A stretch of 64,000 nt of DNA from Candidatus Omnitrophota bacterium (GTDB lineage Bacteria > Omnitrophota > Gorgyraeia > Gygaellales > Profunditerraquicolaceae), in contig JAKLGJ010000005.1 of the NCBI GenBank assembly GCA_022710715.1, positions 1 through 64,000 of the forward strand, read 5' to 3'. The notes below the pieces were generated by a model. That model was not told the DNA's origin, did not search any database, and was given only the letters and a program-made list of their open reading frames with translations. The position numbers were made by a program, and so were the translations under genes. This document shows positions 25,457-33,771 of this stretch, one piece after another (positions within the stretch are counted from its first letter, which is position 1; every line of letters begins with the position of its first letter).

Positions 25457-26459
25457 GGTTTTACTGGCAGAAACGCAGAATTGTTTCCCGCTTGTCGCGC
25501 GTCCGTACGCGCAGATCGGCGCCCGCCTGGGGTTGAGCGAAACGGAGGTTATCTCCCGCCTGAAGCGTCTCAAGAAGAGAAAGCTTATCCGCTATGTCGG
25601 CGCTATCTTCGACCTTAAAAGAATCGGTTGCCGGGCCAGCCTGATCGCTATGCAGGTTCCTGCGACGCAGGTCAAGCGCGTGGCCGGGTTGATCAACCGG
25701 TATCCCCAGATTACCCATAATTATCTAAGAGAAGGCGAGTTTAATCTCTGGTTTACCCTGAATAGCCGTTCCCGCAGTCAGTCTGAAGCGTTGCTGGCGT
25801 CTATCCGCCGGACTACCGGCGGCTTACCCATGCTTGATCTGGCTACCCGGGTTGTGTATAAGATCGATGCCCGTTTTCGTCTGGCAGCGGGAGCTTGCGA
25901 TCGCGCGGTCAGGCCGCAGACTCGCGGGCAGCCGGCCATCCGCCGTAAACGTATCGCGCTGAATACGCTGCCGGCTTTAAATCAGCCGCTATCCTTTACC
26001 CGCAGGCCGTTTGCCCGGATGGCGGCGCGTCTGGGGACGACCGAAGCCGGGGCGGTGGGATTGTTAAGAACGTATCTGGACGACGGTTTTATTCGCCGGT
26101 TCGGGGCAGTGCTGGCCCATCAACGGGTGGGGTTTACCGCCAACGCTCTGGCCGTCTGGCAGGTATCGCCGCGGCATCTTAAGCAGGTAGTCGCCGGGAT
26201 GGTCGATAACCGGCATATTTCGCATTGTTATCTGCGCCGGCGCTATCCCGTCTGGCCGTATAATCTCTATACCATGATTCACGCCAGAAGCAGGCGGGAA
26301 TGCAACGCAATTATTGCATTGATTTTACGCGGGAATAGGAATAAAATAAAAAGTCATACGGTCCTTTTTACTGTTAAAGAACTGAAGAAAGCGAGGCTGG
26401 ATCCCACATGGTTACTACGCAATCAACGGGAAACGAACGCCGGAAGTACAAGCGGGTAA
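25437..26459 (+). CDS. Sirohaem decarboxylase AhbA-AhbB fusion
   Basis: A 340-residue protein made of two tandem Lrp/AsnC-like units, about 1-155 and 165-340. Each begins with a winged-helix-like segment (IGARLGLSETEVISRLKRL; MAARLGTTEAGAVGLLRTY), followed by an IRYVGAIFD or IRRFGAVLA strand and a C-terminal ferredoxin-like half with the typical NYLREGEFNLWFTL and CYLRRRYPVWPYNLYTMIH blocks. AhbA and AhbB are normally separate subunits that decarboxylate sirohaem to 12,18-didecarboxysirohaem. Fusion would fix the 1:1 ratio. The ATG lies inside the ahbD end; its own end overlaps the PilZ gene by 52 bases. Confidence 0.88.
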   Translation: MISRSDKVLLAETQNCFPLVARPYAQIGARLGLSETEVISRLKRLKKRKLIRYVGAIFDLKRIGCRASLIAMQVPATQVKRVAGLINRYPQITHNYLREGEFNLWFTLNSRSRSQSEALLASIRRTTGGLPMLDLATRVVYKIDARFRLAAGACDRAVRPQTRGQPAIRRKRIALNTLPALNQPLSFTRRPFARMAARLGTTEAGAVGLLRTYLDDGFIRRFGAVLAHQRVGFTANALAVWQVSPRHLKQVVAGMVDNRHISHCYLRRRYPVWPYNLYTMIHARSRRECNAIIALILRGNRNKIKSHTVLFTVKELKKARLDPTWLLRNQRETNAGSTSG

Positions 26460-26818
26460 AGGGTAAAGTCAAGATAACCTATAAAGTAATGGGCGAGACC
26501 GGAGAAGAGGATATCTTTGCCGTGGATATTTCCGCCGGAGGATTTTGCCTGGGGCTTGACCGCGTACTCAAGAAAGACACCGTGCTGGAGCTGGTGGTGA
26601 ATCTGCCGGATAAAGATAAATCGTTCTTTTGCCTCGGCCGGGTCGTATGGCAGAACATGAAGTCTAAAAAGGACGAGAGCGGGAAACGGTTCTATGAAAC
26701 CGGCCTGCAGTTTTCCGACCTCGATTTGAAAAATAGATTACGCCTGATTTATTATGTCCACGGGAAGATGAATGAAGCCGAGGCTAAAAAATTCGCCGAT
26801 AGATATGAGCAGAAATAA
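26408..26818 (+). CDS. PilZ-domain protein embedded in the haem operon
   Basis: A 136-residue protein with both c-di-GMP-binding PilZ motifs: RKYKR (RxxxR) near residues 12-16 and DISAGG (DxSxxG) near 40-45. The rest is the PilZ beta-barrel with a helical tail. It begins 52 bases inside ahbA-ahbB and ends 14 bases inside hemL, so it cannot be separated from the haem operon. A link between c-di-GMP and haem synthesis is possible but unproven; it may simply be hitch-hiking. Confidence 0.88.
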   Translation: MVTTQSTGNERRKYKRVKGKVKITYKVMGETGEEDIFAVDISAGGFCLGLDRVLKKDTVLELVVNLPDKDKSFFCLGRVVWQNMKSKKDESGKRFYETGLQFSDLDLKNRLRLIYYVHGKMNEAEAKKFADRYEQK

Positions 26819-28112
26819 ATCCCGCGCTTTATTCGCCCAGGCCGCCCGGTGTATGGTCGGCGGGGTTAACAGTCCGGTCCGGGCCTATAAGGCGGTAGGA
26901 GGCACGCCGGTATTTATTCGCTCCGCCAGGGGCTCCGGCATTGTGGACGCGGACAGGAATCGCTACGTTGATTACGTGATGAGCTGGGGTGCGATGATAC
27001 TCGGCCATGCGCATCCGGGCATTGTCCGCGCCATACAGCAGGCGGCTGAATCCGGAACGAGCTTCGGCGCTCCTACCGCGCAGGAAACAGCGCTGTGTCG
27101 GGCGCTCTCCCGGGCTGTTCCCTCCATGCAAAAAATCCGGCTGGTCAACTCCGGGACCGAGGCGACCATGAGCGCCTTGCGTTTAAGCCGGGGGTTCACC
27201 GGTAAAAACAGGATTGTCAAATTTGAAGGATGCTATCACGGCCACTCCGACAGTTTGCTGGTTAAGGCCGGATCGGGCGCGTTGACGCTGGGCGTGCCGG
27301 ACAGCGCCGGGGTCCCGGCGTGCGTAAGCCGGGATACCATCGTCTGTCCCTATAATGACAGCGACGCGCTGGCGAGAGTGATAAAAGCCAGGCATAAGGA
27401 AATTGCCTGCGTGATCGTCGAGCCGGTGGCGGCGAATATGGGTCTCATTCTGCCGGACGTTTCTTTTCTGTCTGCGGTGCGGGAATTGACCGCTCGCTAC
27501 CGGATAGTGCTGATTTTTGATGAGGTCATCACCGGTTTTCGTTTCACCTTCGGAGGCGTGCAGCAATTGTTCGGGATCGCTCCGGACCTGACCTGTCTGG
27601 GCAAGATCATCGGCGGCGGTCTGCCGCTGGCAGCTTACGGCGGGAGCGCGGAGATCATGGATCGGCTCGCGCCTCTGGGGCCGGTGTATCAGGCCGGCAC
27701 GTTATCGGGGAATCCGGTGGCGGTCAGCGCGGGGCTGGCTGCGCTTGCGGCGCTGGAAAAAGCCGATTACGTGCGTTTGAACGAAACGACGGCGGATCTC
27801 TGCGACGGCATGGAAGCGATCCTGCGCATGTTCAACCTGCATTTTTGCCTGAACCGCGCCGGATCGGTATTCACGCTGTTTTTTACCCAACGGCCGGTCA
27901 GGGATTTCGTCACGGCAAAAACGTCCGACCCGAAAGCCTACGCCCGTTTCTTCTGGACCATGCTGGAAGAAGGGATACACCTGCCGCCTTCCCAGTTCGA
28001 GGGTAATTTCCTTTCTTTTGCGCATACCCCGGCGGATATACAGCGGACATTAAAGGCTTTCAGCAAGGCGGTCGCGCCATTCGCGAAATCCCGCTGTCGC
28101 TGCCGCGGCTAA
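26805..28112 (+). CDS. hemL: Glutamate-1-semialdehyde 2,1-aminomutase
   Basis: A 435-residue PLP enzyme completing the C5 route: VGGVNSPVRAYKAVGGTP near the start, GHAHPGIV, VNSGTEATMSALRL, FEGCYHGHSD, FDEVITGFR and the PLP Lys in LGKIIGGGLP (about residue 266). It converts glutamate-1-semialdehyde to 5-aminolaevulinate. The ATG at 26805 is favoured over 26772 because the family begins shortly before the SR..F.A motif; both overlap the PilZ gene. Confidence 0.95.
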   Translation: MSRNKSRALFAQAARCMVGGVNSPVRAYKAVGGTPVFIRSARGSGIVDADRNRYVDYVMSWGAMILGHAHPGIVRAIQQAAESGTSFGAPTAQETALCRALSRAVPSMQKIRLVNSGTEATMSALRLSRGFTGKNRIVKFEGCYHGHSDSLLVKAGSGALTLGVPDSAGVPACVSRDTIVCPYNDSDALARVIKARHKEIACVIVEPVAANMGLILPDVSFLSAVRELTARYRIVLIFDEVITGFRFTFGGVQQLFGIAPDLTCLGKIIGGGLPLAAYGGSAEIMDRLAPLGPVYQAGTLSGNPVAVSAGLAALAALEKADYVRLNETTADLCDGMEAILRMFNLHFCLNRAGSVFTLFFTQRPVRDFVTAKTSDPKAYARFFWTMLEEGIHLPPSQFEGNFLSFAHTPADIQRTLKAFSKAVAPFAKSRCRCRG

Positions 28113-28145
28113 TCGACGTCATTCGGAGGAGAGGATCGCGAACCT

Positions 28146-29147
28146 ATGAAAAAATTCAATCTATGGAAATGGGCGGGGTCGGTGCAGGTAGCGATGATCC
28201 TCTTAAGCGTGATCGCCCTGGTTTCTTTTCTCGGCGCGTGGCTGCCTGCGGAGCTGCAGCCGGTAGTGTATTACAGCTGGTGGTTTCTGCTCCTGCTGGC
28301 CCTTTTCAGCATCAATCTGCTGATCTGCTGCTTGAGCCGCATTTTTATTAACCGTACAAAATTCGCGTCGGCTTTGACGCACGCGGCGGTGCTGGTGATC
28401 CTGCTGGGTTCGTTGATCAGCTACACCCGGACCCAGCGCGGCGTGCTGGAGTTGCAGCAGGGGCAGAGCGCCGATTCCATGCTTTTGAAAGGCCGCCGGC
28501 ATCTTCTGGGATTCAAGGTGCGCCTGGAAGAATTCTCCCTTGCCTGGTATGCCACCGGTCCGGCGGCGTACGCCATCCGCTATAAAGTGCAGGACAAGCA
28601 GATCAGGGGAGCGCTGACGTTGCGGTTGAATGAAGACTATCGTATCGCCGGCACACCGTACGCCATAGAGATCGCGGAATATATGCCGGATTTCGGTCTG
28701 AACGAGAATAACATTCCGGTCAATCGATCGCCGCAACCGAATAATCCCGCGATCCTGGTTAAGGTCAAGACGCCCGGTTTTACCGAAGGAAGATGGGTTT
28801 TTGCGAAGCATCCGGAATTCAGTTTTGCCAAGGATGAAAATATCCAGTTCCGGTTTGACTGGGAACCGATAATCAGGGAATTTGCCAGCACCGTCACTTT
28901 TCTCGACGGCGAGAGGCAGACGCATACAGTGATCAAGGTCAATCATCCCGCTGTTTTCAAGGGATACACTTTTTATCAGTCGGGATACGACGCCGACAAT
29001 CTCGCTTTTACTTCCCTGGAAGTAGTCAGGGATCCGGGAGTCCCGGTGGTCTTCTGCGGTTTTCTGATGATCAATCTCGGCCTGATCCTGCTCTTCCTGC
29101 CGAAAATCGCCGTCCTGTCTGCACGGAAAAGGGAGGACCGGGCATGA
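28146..29147 (+). CDS. resB: Cytochrome c biogenesis protein ResB (Ccs1)
   Basis: A 333-residue protein with three N-terminal transmembrane helices (about 13-33, 45-65, 75-95), a large periplasmic domain and one C-terminal helix (about 300-320). This is the ResB topology in a compact form. FKGYTFYQSGYD near residue 277 is the conserved block before the last helix. With CcsA it forms the system II haem-lyase that attaches haem to CxxCH apocytochromes in the periplasm. ATGA overlap with ccsA. GGAGGAG lies upstream of the start. Confidence 0.9.
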   Translation: MKKFNLWKWAGSVQVAMILLSVIALVSFLGAWLPAELQPVVYYSWWFLLLLALFSINLLICCLSRIFINRTKFASALTHAAVLVILLGSLISYTRTQRGVLELQQGQSADSMLLKGRRHLLGFKVRLEEFSLAWYATGPAAYAIRYKVQDKQIRGALTLRLNEDYRIAGTPYAIEIAEYMPDFGLNENNIPVNRSPQPNNPAILVKVKTPGFTEGRWVFAKHPEFSFAKDENIQFRFDWEPIIREFASTVTFLDGERQTHTVIKVNHPAVFKGYTFYQSGYDADNLAFTSLEVVRDPGVPVVFCGFLMINLGLILLFLPKIAVLSARKREDRA

Positions 29148-29965
29148 TCGTTCCTCCGGCGATCCAGGATATCCTGCTTAAGGCCGCTTTTGCCGCTTAT
29201 CTGCTTACCGCCGCCTGTTTCGTCCTCCAGTCTTTTATGCCCGGGTGGAAATGGGACGCTGCGGGGAATATCGTGCTCCGGGCAGGGTTTGCGCTGCACA
29301 CGATGATGATCGGGATACGCTGGTTTGCCGCCGGCCGGCCGCCGTTTGCCAACATGTTTGAAGCGCTGGTGCTTTTTTCCTGGTCGATCGTCTGCGTGTA
29401 TCTCGTATTCCGGTTCATCGCCCGGGTACCGTCGCAGTTGCTGGCTGTGCCGGTGAATATCCTGGCCATCATTTTCATGTTTATCGCTTTTCAAGGCGAC
29501 CGCGCGATCAAGCCGCTGATGCCGGCCTTGCAGAGCCCATGGATGAGCGTACACGTGATGACGTATTTCCTCGGATACGCGGCGTTGAGCATCGCTTTCA
29601 TGATGGGCGGTTTGTATCTGGCGTTGAGCGCGCGCAAAGGGATCCCCGCGTCTTTCGTCAGCCTGATCGACGATATCGCCTACCGGCTGGTGGCTTTCGG
29701 GTTTCCTTTCCTGACCATGGGAATGCTTACCGGATCGGTCTGGGCCAACGCGGCCTGGGGGACGTACTGGAACTGGGATCCCAAAGAGACCTGTTCCCTG
29801 ATCACCTGGCTGGTGTATGTCATCTATCTGCATCTGTACGGGTTCAAAGGCTGGCGGGGGAAGAGAGCTGCCTGGCTTCTTGCCGCGGGGTTCCTGGCCA
29901 CCCTCTTCACCTTTATCGGCGTGAATTTCATCCTGCCCGGTCTGCACAGCTACGGCGGCGGCTGA
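29144..29965 (+). CDS. ccsA: Cytochrome c biogenesis protein CcsA (ResC), second copy
   Basis: A 273-residue polytopic protein with the WWD-type motif WGTYWNWDPKETCSLITW near residues 204-221 and conserved His residues on both sides. It is similar along its length to the copy at 17914 (PALQSPWM.VHV, DDIAYR, WDPKET, FILPGLHSY). Paired with resB by overlap, it is the likely haem channel and lyase of the system II cytochrome c maturation pathway, serving the cytochrome at 48597 and the haem-c receptor at 49080. Confidence 0.93.
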   Translation: MIVPPAIQDILLKAAFAAYLLTAACFVLQSFMPGWKWDAAGNIVLRAGFALHTMMIGIRWFAAGRPPFANMFEALVLFSWSIVCVYLVFRFIARVPSQLLAVPVNILAIIFMFIAFQGDRAIKPLMPALQSPWMSVHVMTYFLGYAALSIAFMMGGLYLALSARKGIPASFVSLIDDIAYRLVAFGFPFLTMGMLTGSVWANAAWGTYWNWDPKETCSLITWLVYVIYLHLYGFKGWRGKRAAWLLAAGFLATLFTFIGVNFILPGLHSYGGG

Positions 29966-29971
29966 ATTCTC

Positions 29972-29999
29972 TTGACAAAAAACCTGACAGTGTTACTAT
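29972..29999 (+). promoter_or_regulatory. Promoter of nikR and the nickel locus
   Basis: TTGACA (29972-29977), a 16-base spacer and TACTAT (29994-29999, 4 of 6). It begins 7 bases after the ccsA stop. The putative NikR operator covers the -10 region, so bound NikR would block RNA polymerase. Confidence 0.7.
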
Positions 30000-30016
30000 T
30001 ATTATATTCGTAATAC
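29990..30016 (+). promoter_or_regulatory. Putative NikR operator
   Basis: GTGTTAC (29990-29996), 13 bases, GTAATAC (30010-30016). I recall a NikR signal of GTGTTAC-N13/14-GTAACAC predicted for deltaproteobacteria; this site differs at one base. It overlaps the -10 and start region of the nikR promoter, consistent with nickel-dependent autorepression of the locus. Confidence 0.65.
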
Positions 30017-30041
30017 ACGGTGCGCAGAGGAGCGTGTGATC

Positions 30042-30452
30042 ATGCTGGTCAGATTCGGCGTCTCTCTGGAGAAAGAACTCCTTTCTAAACTCGACGGTTT
30101 ATTGCGCGCAAAAGGTTATACCAACCGTTCCGAAGCTTTGCGCGATCTTATCCGCCAGTCCCTGGTGCAGGAGGAATGGTCTCAAGGCAAAGAGGTGGTG
30201 GGCGCGATCACCCTGATCTACGACCATCACAAGCGGGAGCTGGTGAACAAGCTTACCGACCTGCAGCATGATTTCGGCGAGCTGATCGTGGCCAGTCAGC
30301 ACGTGCATATCGATCACACGAATTGCCTGGAGATTATCGCGGTCAAGGGCAGCCCGGTCAGGATCACCGAGCTTGCCGACCGTATGCGCGCGATCAAGGG
30401 GGTCAAACACGGTCAATTAAGCATGGGCACCACCGGCAAGGATATTAAATAG
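30042..30452 (+). CDS. nikR: Nickel-responsive regulator NikR
   Basis: A 136-residue NikR. The N-terminal ribbon-helix-helix has VRFGVSLEKELL and GYTNRSEALRDLIR. The C-terminal ACT-like domain holds the nickel ligands: His in YDHHKREL, HVHIDH and Cys in NCLEI. It represses nickel uptake genes when nickel is plentiful. The ATG at 30042 gives the usual start MLVRFGVSL; a GTG two codons earlier is possible. It heads the nickel porin/transporter group. Confidence 0.95.
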   Translation: MLVRFGVSLEKELLSKLDGLLRAKGYTNRSEALRDLIRQSLVQEEWSQGKEVVGAITLIYDHHKRELVNKLTDLQHDFGELIVASQHVHIDHTNCLEIIAVKGSPVRITELADRMRAIKGVKHGQLSMGTTGKDIK

Positions 30453-30514
30453 CCGGTATTATTTTTTTGTCCGGAAGTAGCACGATTTTGAAAACCGTGT
30501 CAAAAGGAGGGGGC

Positions 30515-31867
30515 GTGAAAGGTTCGATGAGGCGGGTGGTTTTCGCGGGGGTCTTTGTGATCGGGTTGTGCTGCGCGCAGTCTGTCGGGCTGGCCGGATC
30601 GGCCGTATCCAACGATCAGCTGGCTGATGAGATCCGGGAGCTTAAAAAGACGGTGCAGCAGCAGCAGCGGCGGATCAGCGAGCTGGAACAGCGGGTCGCG
30701 CAGCAGGAATCCGTAGCGCGGTCTACCGGCGAGGTTATGCCGGTTTCCGAGATCGACAGGCGTATTGATGAGCGTCTTTCGAGCAAAGCTCCAGCCTATC
30801 AGTTGATGGAAGGGTTGGCCTTGAGCGCGGGCGCGACCACCGTCGTGCAGGGCGCGCATCACGCCAACGGCGCCAGTCAACTTTCTTCCGGGGAGGATGT
30901 CTTCGATGCTTCAGTGTCTGCGGATATCACCCTGGAAAAGAAATTTGAGGAATATGGCGAAGGGGTGGTGTATCTGACTTCCGGCCAGGGAGCGGGAGTG
31001 GAGGATGAATTGCAGCTGTACAGCAATGTCAATAATGACGCGGATAACGATCAGAACGCGCGTCTGGCTGAAGTCTGGTATGAGCACTATATTCACTCCA
31101 TTTCCGGCGCGGTTGCCTTCGGCAAGCTTGATGCCACTAACTACATCGATACCAATGCGTACGCCAACGACGAGACTACCCAGTTCCTGGGGCGGATGTT
31201 CCGCAATTCGCCGGTAATAGAGTTTCCCTCCAATGGGGCAGGGGTGCATTTCGGCGCGTCGCCGCTTGATTTCTTCGACGTTAATCTTGTCGCGCTTGAC
31301 GCGGATGCAGACTGGGAAGACGTTTTCGACGGGCTGTTCGTCGCCGGCCAGCTTACTTTTAAACCGCGCTTATTCGCCAGGGAGGGCAAGTATCGCATTC
31401 TGGTCTGGAATAACGGCGCGAACCATACTCAATGGACCGATGCCGGCAAAGATAAAGAGAATAATTACGGCTGGGGTTTGAGCTTTGATCAGGAGTTGAA
31501 CGATGTTGTAGGCGTTTTTATGCGCTACGGTTGGCAGGATCCGAAGGTGTATGCCAATGGCAGCGCTTTTTCGATCGAACATTCCTGGAGCGTCGGCCCG
31601 CAGATCAAGGGAAGTCTCTGGGGCAGGCCGGATGATTGTCTGGGCTTGAGTTTCGGTCAGATCACTCCGTCGGGCAAATATAAAACGACAAGCGGGGTGC
31701 TGGCAAAGACCGAGAGCCATTTCGAGGGCTACTATAATTTCAAGGTTAACGATCATCTGTGCTTGAGCCCTGATCTGCAGGTTATCTGGAGACCGTACGG
31801 CAAGGATGCCGCTAACGGCGACGGGACTATCGTCGTGGCAGGAATGCGCGGACAGATGGATTTTTAA
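30515..31867 (+). CDS. OprB-like outer-membrane porin of the nickel locus
   Basis: A 450-residue exported protein. A signal peptide (about 5-28, ending in VGLA/GS) is followed by a coiled coil (about 33-65, QQQRRISELEQRVAQQE) and a beta-barrel that ends in the typical C-terminal Phe (GQMDF). The barrel resembles OprB/LbtU-type porins. It lies between nikR and the nickel ABC transporter, with no terminator between them, so nickel passage across the outer membrane is a reasonable inference. The GTG at 30515 is chosen for the AAAGGAGG upstream; ATG 30527 is an alternative. Confidence 0.8.
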   Translation: MKGSMRRVVFAGVFVIGLCCAQSVGLAGSAVSNDQLADEIRELKKTVQQQQRRISELEQRVAQQESVARSTGEVMPVSEIDRRIDERLSSKAPAYQLMEGLALSAGATTVVQGAHHANGASQLSSGEDVFDASVSADITLEKKFEEYGEGVVYLTSGQGAGVEDELQLYSNVNNDADNDQNARLAEVWYEHYIHSISGAVAFGKLDATNYIDTNAYANDETTQFLGRMFRNSPVIEFPSNGAGVHFGASPLDFFDVNLVALDADADWEDVFDGLFVAGQLTFKPRLFAREGKYRILVWNNGANHTQWTDAGKDKENNYGWGLSFDQELNDVVGVFMRYGWQDPKVYANGSAFSIEHSWSVGPQIKGSLWGRPDDCLGLSFGQITPSGKYKTTSGVLAKTESHFEGYYNFKVNDHLCLSPDLQVIWRPYGKDAANGDGTIVVAGMRGQMDF

Positions 31868-31900
31868 TTCTTTAACGCAGCATAACAGACGGAGCGAGAA

Positions 31901-32959
31901 ATGCATATGGCTGACGCTTTGATTTCACCGGCAGTGGGAGCGACGATGTGGGCGGCGACGGCGGGCTTGATCGCTTACAGCGCGCATAAAGTGCAGGAAG
32001 TCTTGAATGATCGCATCGTGCCGTTGATGGGAGTGCTGGGCGCTTTCATTTTTGCCGCGCAGATGATCAATTTCAGCATTCCCGCCACCGGGTCAAGCGG
32101 TCATCTGGGGGGAGGGATGATCCTTTCCATTCTGCTGGGGCCGTACGCGGCTTTCCTGGTTATGGCTTCGGTGCTCACCGTGCAGGCTTTGTTCTTCGCC
32201 GACGGAGGCTTGCTCGCTCTGGGCTGCAATATCTTCAACCTGGGGTTCTTTCCCTGTTTTATCGCGTATCCGTTGATCTTTCGCAGGATAACCGGCACTG
32301 CACCTGCGCCGTCCCGGTTAGGCGTCGCGGCGATTCTCGCGGCGATCGTCAGCCTGCAGCTGGGCGCTTTCGGCGTAGTCCTGGAAACGGTATTTTCCGG
32401 CATTTCCGAACTGCCTTTCCGGACGTTCGTGCTCTTGATGCAACCGATCCATCTGGCGATCGGCATCGTGGAAGGACTGGTAACCGCCGCAGTGGTGGCT
32501 TTTGTCTGGAGAGCCCGGCCGGAAATAGTAAACGCTGCGGGTGCGTTTCAGCCCATGGTTAAGGTCAATATAAAAAAGGTCCTGTTCGGACTGTTACTGG
32601 TTGCCGTGATCACCGGCGGTGCGTTGAGCTGGTTCGCTTCCTCGCATCCGGACGGCCTGGAGTGGGCGATGCTCAAGACTTCGGGCAAAGAGGAACTGGA
32701 GAGTGCTACGCGTGTGCATGCCGCGTTATCCTCGATCCAGGCGCAGACCGCTTTCCTGCCGGATTATGCTTTCAAGCAGGACGCCATGCGGCCGGGGATG
32801 GCGGAAACGGTTCCGGTTGAAGATCAGCCGGCAGACAAGCCGGCGTGGCCGGCAGTCGCTCCGGGAACGTCCGTATCCGGTCTGGTCGGCGGGGCAGTGA
32901 CGTTAGCGCTGGCACTATTTATCGGCATCGCGCTGAAACGGCCTAAGGTTGAGGTATAA
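31901..32959 (+). CDS. nikMN: Nickel ECF transporter substrate-binding component NikM fused to NikN
   Basis: A 352-residue membrane protein. The start MHMADALIS is the CbiM/NikM N-terminus, whose His2 binds metal. Six or seven hydrophobic segments follow to about residue 205. From about 225 there is a NikN-like module: a helix, a periplasmic segment beginning SSHPDGLEWA (the PDGLE motif), and a final helix near 325-345. The fused MN form is common for nickel transporters. It supplies specificity to the ECF complex with NikQ and NikO encoded next. Confidence 0.92.
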   Translation: MHMADALISPAVGATMWAATAGLIAYSAHKVQEVLNDRIVPLMGVLGAFIFAAQMINFSIPATGSSGHLGGGMILSILLGPYAAFLVMASVLTVQALFFADGGLLALGCNIFNLGFFPCFIAYPLIFRRITGTAPAPSRLGVAAILAAIVSLQLGAFGVVLETVFSGISELPFRTFVLLMQPIHLAIGIVEGLVTAAVVAFVWRARPEIVNAAGAFQPMVKVNIKKVLFGLLLVAVITGGALSWFASSHPDGLEWAMLKTSGKEELESATRVHAALSSIQAQTAFLPDYAFKQDAMRPGMAETVPVEDQPADKPAWPAVAPGTSVSGLVGGAVTLALALFIGIALKRPKVEV

Positions 32960-33771
32960 TGAATAAACTAAGCGCCCAGTTCCTGGATATCGGGTATAGC
33001 GATACCCTGGCCGGAGGGAACAGTTTTCTGCACCGCCTGGATCCCCGGGCCAAACTTATTGCTACGCTGGCCTTTATCGTCACGGTGGTTTCTTTCGATA
33101 AATATGCGGTGTCCGGGCTGATCCCTTTTTGCGTCTTTCCCATAACCCTCATCGCTCTGGGCGGTCTGCCTGCGGGATACCTTTTGAAAAAGGTCCTTCT
33201 GGTTTCGCCGTTCGCTATTCTGGTCGCCGTTTTCAATCCCCTGATCGATCGGCAGGTTCTGGTGCGTTTCGGGTCGCTGGCCATCTCCGGAGGATGGGTT
33301 TCCTTCATTTCCATCTTCCTGCGTTTTGTCCTGACCGTGACTGCCGCGCTGGTCTTGATTGCGCTCACCGGTTTTAACCAGGTTTGCCTGGCGATGGCTA
33401 AATTCGGCATGCCCAGGCCTTTTGTGGTGCAACTGTTGTTCTTTTTTCGCTATCTTTTCGTGCTCTCCGAAGAAGCGCAGCGCATGCTGCGCGCGCGCCA
33501 GTTGCGTTCTTTTGACCGCAGGGCGATGCAGTGGGGGACGTTCGTTTCCCTGGCCGGCCATCTACTCGTGCGTACCCTCGATCGCGCGGAGCGGATTTAT
33601 CTGGCCATGTGCAGCCGCGGGTTTGACGGGCGCATCCGGATACTGCGGAGAATGAAGATCGGGTTGCCGGAGACTGTGTTTGTGCTGGGTTGGGTGCTGG
33701 TATTCGTATTCATGCGGTTCTATAATGTTCCGTCACATCTGGGGGCGTTGATCACCGGGAGGTTGTCGTGA
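32959..33771 (+). CDS. nikQ: Nickel ECF transporter transmembrane component NikQ
   Basis: A 270-residue CbiQ-family protein with HRLDPRAKLI near residue 25, several hydrophobic segments and the coupling-helix motifs MLRARQLRSFD (about 177-187) and AMCSRGFDGR (about 217-226) that contact the ATPase. It starts at the last base of nikMN and ends inside nikO. It is the scaffold component of the nickel transporter. Confidence 0.93.
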   Translation: MNKLSAQFLDIGYSDTLAGGNSFLHRLDPRAKLIATLAFIVTVVSFDKYAVSGLIPFCVFPITLIALGGLPAGYLLKKVLLVSPFAILVAVFNPLIDRQVLVRFGSLAISGGWVSFISIFLRFVLTVTAALVLIALTGFNQVCLAMAKFGMPRPFVVQLLFFFRYLFVLSEEAQRMLRARQLRSFDRRAMQWGTFVSLAGHLLVRTLDRAERIYLAMCSRGFDGRIRILRRMKIGLPETVFVLGWVLVFVFMRFYNVPSHLGALITGRLS

